From NCBI GenBank assembly GCA_018056405.1, contig JAGPFT010000212.1:1-5845 (forward strand): 5,845 nucleotides of DNA. Direction: 5' to 3'. This stretch comes from Anaerolineae bacterium. Lineage in GTDB: Bacteria; Chloroflexota; Anaerolineae; Aggregatilineales; Aggregatilineaceae. Of this stretch, positions 1 through 4,047 are shown piece after piece. The notes beneath the pieces were generated by a model. It saw only the letters and a list, made by a program, of their open reading frames with translations, ran no database searches and was not told the DNA's origin. A program made the translations under genes and the position numbers. The stretch's first letter is position 1; each line of letters begins with the position of its first letter.

Positions 1-1319
1 AAACAGTCATGCGCCAGGCCGCCGAGACCGGCCAGCCGGTGATCGCTGGCGATGCGCTGCTCGACCCGCGCTACGGCATCCAGCGCAGCATCATGGCGCA
101 CGGCCCCCGCTCCGTCATCTGCGTCCCCTTGATCCACAAGGGCCTGGTGACTGGCGTGCTCTACGCCGACAACCGGCAGGTGGCCGACCTGTTCGGCGAG
201 CGTGAGGTGGCGCTGCTGGTCGCTTTCGCCAACCAGGCCGCCATTGCCATTGAGAACGCCCGGCTTTTCGCCCGCGCCCGGCGCACCCTGGCCGAGATCA
301 CCGAACTCAAGCAGCTCCTCGACAATGTGCTGGCCTCCATTGCCAGCGGCGTGATCACCACCGACCGGCACAACCGGATCGTCATCTTCAACCGCGCCGC
401 CGAGCAGATTCTGGGCGTGCCCGCCGACCGCGCGTTGGGCCAACCTGTCGAGACGGTGCTGCCCGACCTCTCGACCGGCTTTAGGAAGGTCGCTCAGACT
501 GTCCAGTTGGAGAACCGGCAGCAAGCCTTCGAGATCGAGCCGGTCTTGGCGGGGCGCGGCGCGGTCACACTGAGCCTGAAGCTGACGCCGCTGAAGGACG
601 CGCAGGGGTTCACAGTCGGCACGGCCATCGTCGTGGACGATCTGACCGAGATACGCAAGCGCGACGCTACGCTCAAGGTGGTGCGCACCTACCTGCCCCC
701 GTCGCTGGTGCGTAACATCCAGAGCATTGACCGGCTGGGGCTGAGCGGCGACGAACGCGAAATCTCGGTCATCTTCGCCGACGTGCGCGGCTTCACTACC
801 TTCAGCGAACAACTCGATCCCGAACATCTGATGACCATCATCAGCCAGTATCTCACGGTGTGCACAGACGCCATCCAACTGCACGACGGCATCATTGACA
901 AGTACATGGGCGACGCCGTAGTCGGGCTGTTCAACACGCAGTTGAACCCCCAACAGGATCACGCCATGCGCGCTGTACGTGCCGCGCTATCTATGGCCTA
1001 CGACGTGCGCGCCCTGCACGAAGTCCTGCCGCCGGAACAGCGCCTGTTTTATGGCATCGGCGTGGACACGGGCGTGGCCGTGCTCGGCAACGTCGGCAGT
1101 CCCAGCCGCAAGGAGTTCACAGCCATTGGTGCGCCGTTCAACCACGCCAAATACCTGCAGGAGAACGCGCTGGCTGGCGAGATTCTCCTCAGCCCCTATA
1201 CGTACCGCCTCGTCCGCGATGTAGTGACCGTCGAAACGCTGGCCCCGCGCAAGGCCAACGCTTCCCCGATCTACACCGAAATATACCGCGTGACCGGCAT
1301 CCAGCGCCGCCATGCCTGA
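1..1319 (+). CDS. GAF-PAS-class III adenylate/guanylate cyclase, 5'-partial
   Basis: This is a cytoplasmic signalling protein predicted to make a cyclic nucleotide (cAMP more likely than cGMP) from a nucleoside triphosphate. Numbering is from the ATG at 9, but the frame is open to the window edge and that ATG falls inside a GAF domain, so the true start lies upstream. Visible domains: end of GAF (about 1-88, with RSVICVPL and FANQAAIAIENARLF); PAS (about 97-212, with GVITTDRHNRIVIFNRAAE); a linker helix (about 213-245); and the cyclase domain (about 250-430). In the cyclase, the metal-binding aspartates are D258 (FADVRGFT) and D302 (DKYMGD). K298 and T371 (FTAIG) sit at the purine-selecting positions; the Lys/Thr pair is known from CyaC-like class IIIb adenylate cyclases. 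N378 is the expected transition-state asparagine. The partner arginine four residues later is Y382, so activity is uncertain. Related proteins often carry an FHA or further GAF domain upstream, not visible here. An intrinsic terminator follows 16 bases after the stop. Confidence 0.93.
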   Translation, partial: TVMRQAAETGQPVIAGDALLDPRYGIQRSIMAHGPRSVICVPLIHKGLVTGVLYADNRQVADLFGEREVALLVAFANQAAIAIENARLFARARRTLAEITELKQLLDNVLASIASGVITTDRHNRIVIFNRAAEQILGVPADRALGQPVETVLPDLSTGFRKVAQTVQLENRQQAFEIEPVLAGRGAVTLSLKLTPLKDAQGFTVGTAIVVDDLTEIRKRDATLKVVRTYLPPSLVRNIQSIDRLGLSGDEREISVIFADVRGFTTFSEQLDPEHLMTIISQYLTVCTDAIQLHDGIIDKYMGDAVVGLFNTQLNPQQDHAMRAVRAALSMAYDVRALHEVLPPEQRLFYGIGVDTGVAVLGNVGSPSRKEFTAIGAPFNHAKYLQENALAGEILLSPYTYRLVRDVVTVETLAPRKANASPIYTEIYRVTGIQRRHA

Positions 1320-1335
1320 GGGCCATCCACAGCAA

Positions 1336-1363
1336 AAAGCTCCCCGCCGGGGGAGCTTTGTTT
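1336..1363 (+). terminator. Intrinsic terminator of the cyclase gene
   Basis: A perfect 10-bp stem (AAAGCTCCCC, 1336-1345, with GGGGAGCTTT, 1350-1359) closes a GCCG tetraloop and continues into GTTT, giving a T-rich tail TTTGTTT. It begins 16 bases after the cyclase stop codon and reads in the same direction. The A-rich left side could also give weak function on the opposite strand, but the cyclase is the obvious client. Confidence 0.88.
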
Positions 1364-1487
1364 GGCCGGGCCTGTCGCCGGTCAGGGGGCGATCAGGAGC
1401 GCATCTCACAGTGGGGAGCGGAAATCGGACTTATAGGGGTTTGCTTCGAACAGCCCCATATGCACCAACTTAAGCCTGGCTGCGCAC

Positions 1488-1608
1488 GCCTCTCCCCCTC
1501 AATCCCTCTCTCCAGCCGAGCCAGAGAGGGGGACCTGGATCGCCGCACGTGGCGCTTTCCCCCTCCCTGGCTCTGCCGGGGAGGGAGCCAGGGGGAGGGG
1601 CCTTCTGC
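1488..1608. repeat. Palindromic repeat unit, copy 1
   Basis: First of three copies, and the most diverged: about six substitutions against copy 2. Hairpin A (1504-1515 with 1521-1532) carries two mismatches and a wobble. The G-run motif at 1578-1600 has tracts of 4, 3, 5 and 4 because one G is replaced by A at 1586. The end CCTTCTGC is shared with the other copies. Confidence 0.85.
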
Positions 1609-1646
1609 CGCACCAGACTTCCGAAGCCGAGCGCCCGCCCCTACAG

Positions 1647-1767
1647 GCCTCTCCCCCTCAATCCCCCTCTCCAGCCGAGCTAGAGAGGGGGACTTGACTC
1701 GCCGCACGTGGCGCTTTCCCCCTCCCTGGCTCTGCCGGGGAGGGGGCCAGGGGGAGGGGCCTTCTGC
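1647..1767. repeat. Palindromic repeat unit, copy 2
   Basis: Second copy. Hairpin A pairs 1663-1674 with 1680-1691 around a CCGAG loop, with one C-A mismatch. Hairpin B pairs 1718-1726 perfectly with 1738-1746 (nine pairs); the same left arm can instead pair, as part of 1718-1730, with 1746-1759. The G-run motif is at 1737-1759 (tracts of 4, 5, 5, 4). Identical to copy 3 except for about three bases just after hairpin A. Confidence 0.88.
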
Positions 1768-1774
1768 CGCACTA

Positions 1775-1808
1775 AGACTTCCGAAGTTTCCGAAAACTTC
1801 GGAAGTCT
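1775..1808. repeat. Perfect 15-bp inverted repeat in the second spacer
   Basis: AGACTTCCGAAGTTT at 1775-1789 is followed by a CCGA loop and its exact reverse complement at 1794-1808. The spacer between copies 1 and 2 keeps only the left arm, AGACTTCCGAAG, at 1615-1626. No T-tract follows in either direction, so it is not a standard terminator. Confidence 0.85.
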
Positions 1809-1814
1809 GACTCC

Positions 1815-1842
1815 GTAGGGGCGTATCGCAATACGCCCCTAC
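1815..1842. repeat. Perfect 12-bp inverted repeat in the second spacer
   Basis: GTAGGGGCGTAT at 1815-1826, a CGCA loop, then its exact reverse complement at 1831-1842. From general familiarity this kind of GTAGGGGCG...CGCCCCTAC palindrome is dispersed in many GC-rich bacterial genomes. The right arm only, CGCCCCTAC, remains at 1636-1644 before copy 2, and CCCCTAC appears at 1985-1991 next to the array's right edge. Confidence 0.85.
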
Positions 1843-1844
1843 AG

Positions 1845-1965
1845 GCCTCTCCCCCTCAATCCCCCTCTCCAGCCGAGCTAGAGAGGGGGACTTTGGTCGC
1901 CGCACGTGGCGCTTTCCCCCTCCCTGGCTCTGCCGGGGAGGGGGCCAGGGGGAGGGGCCTTCTGC
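1845..1965. repeat. Palindromic repeat unit, copy 3
   Basis: Third copy, nearly identical to copy 2. Hairpin A pairs 1861-1872 with 1878-1889. The G-run motif is at 1935-1957 (tracts of 4, 5, 5, 4). It ends at CCTTCTGC, after which an imperfect hairpin (CTGGTTT 1965-1971 with AAATCAG 1978-1984) overlaps the right-hand direct repeat. Confidence 0.88.
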
Positions 1966-2008
1966 TGGTTTGCTTCGAAATCAGCCCCTACCTCCACACC
2001 CCCAACGA

Positions 2009-2557
2009 TCAGGCGCTCTCCACAACGGGGATATAACCGTGCTCCTCCAGATAGGCCAGGCACTTGGCGGCGCTCTCTTCCACCGTCTCCTGGTGCGTGT
2101 GCAGCGTGATCTCCGGGTCCAGCGGCTCTTCATAGGGGTCGCTGACGCCGGTGAAGTCCGGGATTTCGCCGGCAAACGCCTTCGCGTACATGCCCTTCAC
2201 GTCGCGCTGCACGCACACTTCGAGCGGCGCGTGCACGAAGACCTCGATGAAATTGGTCGTCTCGGCGCGCACCATCGCCCGCGTCTCGCGGTAGGGCGAG
2301 ATGAACGAGGCCAACACCGCAACCCCATTGCGCGACAGCAACTTGGCCACGAACGTCACGCGCTCGATGTTCTTGTCGCGGTCTTCTTTGGAGAAGCCCA
2401 GGTCGCGCGTCAGGCTCTTGCGCACCGTGTCGCCGTCCAGCCGCTCGACCTTCACGCCCCGCGCGCGCAATTCTTTCTCCACCGCCAGGGCTACCGTCGT
2501 CTTGCCCGCCCCAGAAAGACCTGTAAACCAGAGCGTGAAGCCATGCTGATCGTTCAT
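2009..2557 (-). CDS. cysC: Adenylylsulfate (APS) kinase
   Basis: CysC phosphorylates adenosine 5'-phosphosulfate with ATP to give PAPS, the second step of sulfate activation, in the cytoplasm. At 182 residues it matches a typical stand-alone bacterial enzyme. Family landmarks are present in order: P-loop GLSGAGKT (13-20); DGD (41-43), followed by R46; DLGFS (52-56); R60 and N63 of the RxxN motif; FISPYR (85-90), whose S87 matches the serine phosphorylated in the E. coli enzyme; the KG...KA..GEI lid region (121-132); and FTG then DPYEEP (135-145). The ATG at 2557 is secure: an in-frame TAG lies three codons upstream with no alternative start between. The Shine-Dalgarno is weak (GAGG, 13 bases from the start). 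It stands alone: no ATP sulfurylase (sat) or PAPS reductase gene adjoins it, its left neighbour is convergent and its right neighbour divergent. Whether PAPS serves assimilation or sulfate transfer cannot be told here. Confidence 0.96.
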   Translation of the reverse strand: MNDQHGFTLWFTGLSGAGKTTVALAVEKELRARGVKVERLDGDTVRKSLTRDLGFSKEDRDKNIERVTFVAKLLSRNGVAVLASFISPYRETRAMVRAETTNFIEVFVHAPLEVCVQRDVKGMYAKAFAGEIPDFTGVSDPYEEPLDPEITLHTHQETVEESAAKCLAYLEEHGYIPVVESA

Positions 2558-2627
2558 ACCCGTCCGCTATCCTCAGTATAGTCCGCGCCACACCCGCAGT
2601 CCGGCAGCAGGCGCGCAGTCCCGCTCA

Positions 2628-2639
2628 GAGAGGGGGCCG
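2628..2639. repeat. Fragment of the palindromic repeat family
   Basis: GAGAGGGGGCCG here is identical to 4012-4023 and resembles the G-rich right arm of hairpin A in the large array. Only one arm is obvious, so it may be a decayed remnant or chance in GC-rich DNA. It would lie in the 5' leader of cysC if the promoter at 2667-2675 is used. Confidence 0.35.
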
Positions 2640-2666
2640 CCCGACCAGGCAGCCCAAAGCACGGGC

Positions 2667-2675
2667 ATTGTACCA
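2667..2675 (-). promoter_or_regulatory. Candidate extended -10 promoter for cysC
   Basis: On the minus strand this reads TGGTACAAT, an extended -10 (TGn plus a 5/6 match to TATAAT). No good -35 is visible, as is usual for this promoter class. It would give a leader of about 100 bases. An alternative -10, TATACT at 2575-2580 on the same strand, lies so close to the ATG that its leader would be only about ten bases. Sigma specificity in this organism is unknown. Confidence 0.35.
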
Positions 2676-2747
2676 CATTCCACCGCCGTGCATAGACTGG
2701 TATGCAGAAAGAAACGCGGGAGCTTCTGACCCCCGCAGAGCAGTTTT

Positions 2748-2776
2748 TTTACCGTTATTGGCAGGGACGGTATAGT
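2748..2776 (+). promoter_or_regulatory. Candidate promoter of the PorA/DUF3068-like gene
   Basis: TTTACC (2748-2753, 4/6 to the -35 consensus) and TATAGT (2771-2776, 5/6 to the -10) are separated by 17 bases, the optimal spacing. Transcription would start near 2783 and give a leader of about 40 bases that includes the strong ribosome binding site. Confidence 0.45.
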
Positions 2777-2810
2777 TATCTTAGTGTTCGCGTTTCAGCT
2801 AGGTCTGCAC

Positions 2811-2817
2811 AAGGAGG
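2811..2817 (+). promoter_or_regulatory. Strong ribosome binding site that fixes the start at 2825
   Basis: AAGGAGG lies seven bases before the ATG at 2825. The frame is open further upstream to another ATG at 2702, but the 41 extra residues have no membrane or family character, and that start has no comparable site. Confidence 0.85.
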
Positions 2818-2824
2818 AACACCC

Positions 2825-3892
2825 ATGAGCCGTCGAGCCGCTGGAATCTTGTTTTTCCTTATCGGATTGGTCGTGATCGCCGCCGGTCTGGTGCTGATGC
2901 TCGTCATCGTGCCCGGCATGAAGCAGTTCCCTGACGACGTAGACACCACCCGCAACTACGAGGGCACCATGCCCGTCCTGCTTGACGCTGCTTCGCTCCA
3001 GTTCATGACCGATATTCCCGTTGAGGTGGTGCGCCACTTCAAGACCGAAGCCACTGATGGCAACCTGGCTCTGGTGCTGGAAGAGCAAACGGTCAGCAGC
3101 CAGGGCAAACTCTTGCTAGAAATGATCAAGCGCCATGTCATTGACCGCAAGACGATGGAGTTTGTCAATGACTACCCCGCAGAGTGGGAAGGCAAAGAGG
3201 GACTGAGCGAACGCGGCGGCCTGATCTTGGGCTGGCCGCTGGACACCGAGAAGAAAGACTATGTTGGTTGGAGCGACGACTACCAGGCGACCGTGCCGCT
3301 GACTTTCGCCGATGAAGAAGAGCACGACCGCGCCAGGATCAAGACGTACCGCTTCACCTCTTCTTCCGAGCCACAGCCCATTCACCCGGACGCGGTCGCC
3401 GCGATGGGCCTGCCCGCCGAGCTATCGCACGCACAGCTTGCGCAGTTGATCGGCGGCCTGGACATCAACCCGATGATCGCAGCGGCGCTGCCGACTCTGA
3501 TCAAGCAGGCCAATTGGCCTGATCCGGTGCCGCTGACCTACGTCTATAGCTACGAGGCGGACTACTGGATCGAGCCGACGACTGGCGTGCTGATTGACAC
3601 CCACAAGATCGAGATTCGCAGCGCCGGCTTCTCAGAGGAACTCATGGGATCGCTGGTTGAGAAGATCAGCGCGCTCGGCCTGGTAGACCCGGCCATCGTC
3701 GAGCAATTCTTGCCGGTGACAGTCTTCCACCTGGACTACCGCGCGACCGATCAGTCAGTCGAGGATGCCAAGCAGGACGCACTGGACGCCAAAGACCAGC
3801 TCGAGTTGTACGGTACCACGATCCCCTACGTGGCGATTGCGGCGGGCGTGGTTCTCGCGCTGTTGGGCCTCGTCCTGGCCCTGCGCAGGTAA
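2825..3892 (+). CDS. PorA/DUF3068-type membrane protein of unknown function
   Basis: A 355-residue envelope protein. The start at 2825 is chosen for its near-ideal Shine-Dalgarno and because it puts a transmembrane helix directly at the N-terminus (MSRR, then hydrophobic about 7-30). A large extracytoplasmic region follows (about 31-332), then a second helix (about 333-353) ending in RR, so both ends should be cytoplasmic. I assign it to the PorA (formerly DUF3068) family from its architecture and remembered motifs: IDRKT (106-110), WPLDTEKKDYVGW (137-149), KTYRF (173-177) and WIEPTTGVLID (248-258). That family is known from actinobacteria and also occurs in Chloroflexota. The porin name comes from corynebacterial relatives and should not be carried over; this layout does not look like a beta-barrel or a short porin peptide. 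No signal-peptidase site is evident. It appears monocistronic, with a divergent gene upstream and a convergent one downstream. Confidence 0.88.
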   Translation: MSRRAAGILFFLIGLVVIAAGLVLMLVIVPGMKQFPDDVDTTRNYEGTMPVLLDAASLQFMTDIPVEVVRHFKTEATDGNLALVLEEQTVSSQGKLLLEMIKRHVIDRKTMEFVNDYPAEWEGKEGLSERGGLILGWPLDTEKKDYVGWSDDYQATVPLTFADEEEHDRARIKTYRFTSSSEPQPIHPDAVAAMGLPAELSHAQLAQLIGGLDINPMIAAALPTLIKQANWPDPVPLTYVYSYEADYWIEPTTGVLIDTHKIEIRSAGFSEELMGSLVEKISALGLVDPAIVEQFLPVTVFHLDYRATDQSVEDAKQDALDAKDQLELYGTTIPYVAIAAGVVLALLGLVLALRR

Positions 3893-3939
3893 GAGACCGC
3901 AAAGAAAGACCCGCGCCACAATTCACCTCACCTCTGTGT

Positions 3940-4024
3940 CCCCTCTCCACACGCGGAAAGGGGACTTACCCTTCTGCTTACTCCTCCTCTCCGGTCTGTA
4001 CACCGTCAACTGAGAGGGGGCCGG
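3940..4024. repeat. Degenerate palindromic repeat at the second convergent junction
   Basis: The 155-base gap between the DUF3068-like gene and the glycosyltransferase holds two imperfect hairpins: 3940-3948 with 3955-3963 (eight of nine pairs, ACACGC loop) and 3986-3991 with 4012-4017 (six pairs, long loop). Segments match the large array in the same order: CCCCTCTCC, then GGGGACTT, then CCTTCTGC, with GAGAGGGGGCC further on. I read it as a decayed member of the same family. It lacks a T-tract, so any terminator role is inference. Confidence 0.55.
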
Positions 4025-4047
4025 GGGTGACGAGTCCACACCCTCTC

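Larger units (their letters stand above)
1438..1979. repeat. Palindromic repeat array in a gene-free convergent junction
   Basis: The 689 bases between the cyclase stop and the cysC stop contain no gene I can support. The core is three copies of a 121-base GC-rich unit starting at 1488, 1647 and 1845, spaced 159 and 198 bases apart. The array is bracketed by a 13-base exact direct repeat, GGTTTGCTTCGAA, at 1438-1450 and 1967-1979. Each unit carries two G/C hairpins and a four-tract G-run motif on the plus strand. Long open frames cross the array on both strands (for example 1358-1810 plus and 1393-1905 minus), but they repeat the same peptide and look like a by-product of composition. It resembles non-coding interspersed palindromic elements (REP/MITE-like). 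Function is unknown; transcript-end formation or mRNA protection between convergent genes is inference. Confidence 0.85.

Noticed and set aside
987..1409. 140-codon minus-strand frame overlapping the cyclase end
   Set aside because: It is antisense to the conserved cyclase domain and terminator, with no motif of its own.
1358..1810. 150-codon open frame on the plus strand through the repeat array
   Set aside because: It consists of repeated low-complexity peptide from the palindromic units, overlaps open frames on the other strand, and has no family resemblance or convincing ribosome binding site.
1393..1905. 170-codon open frame on the minus strand with a recurring SPSLARLERGIEGER peptide
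   Set aside because: The recurrence comes from the DNA repeat. The frame begins and ends in repeat-associated sequence and no domain is recognisable.
1488..1965. CRISPR array
   Set aside because: Only three repeats of 121 bases with unequal, partly homologous spacers. CRISPR repeats are about 24-40 bases with uniform unrelated spacers, and no cas gene is present.
2722..2750. Possible intrinsic terminator or attenuator: weak stem GCTTCTG with CAGAGC followed by seven Ts
   Set aside because: The stem is six pairs with a bulge, two bases precede the T-run, and no plus-strand gene lies upstream. The T-run is better explained as part of the promoter at 2748-2776.
2702..2824. 41-residue N-terminal extension of the DUF3068-like protein from an ATG at 2702
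   Set aside because: The ATG at 2825 has a near-ideal Shine-Dalgarno and starts the membrane helix. The extension would also overlap the candidate promoter.
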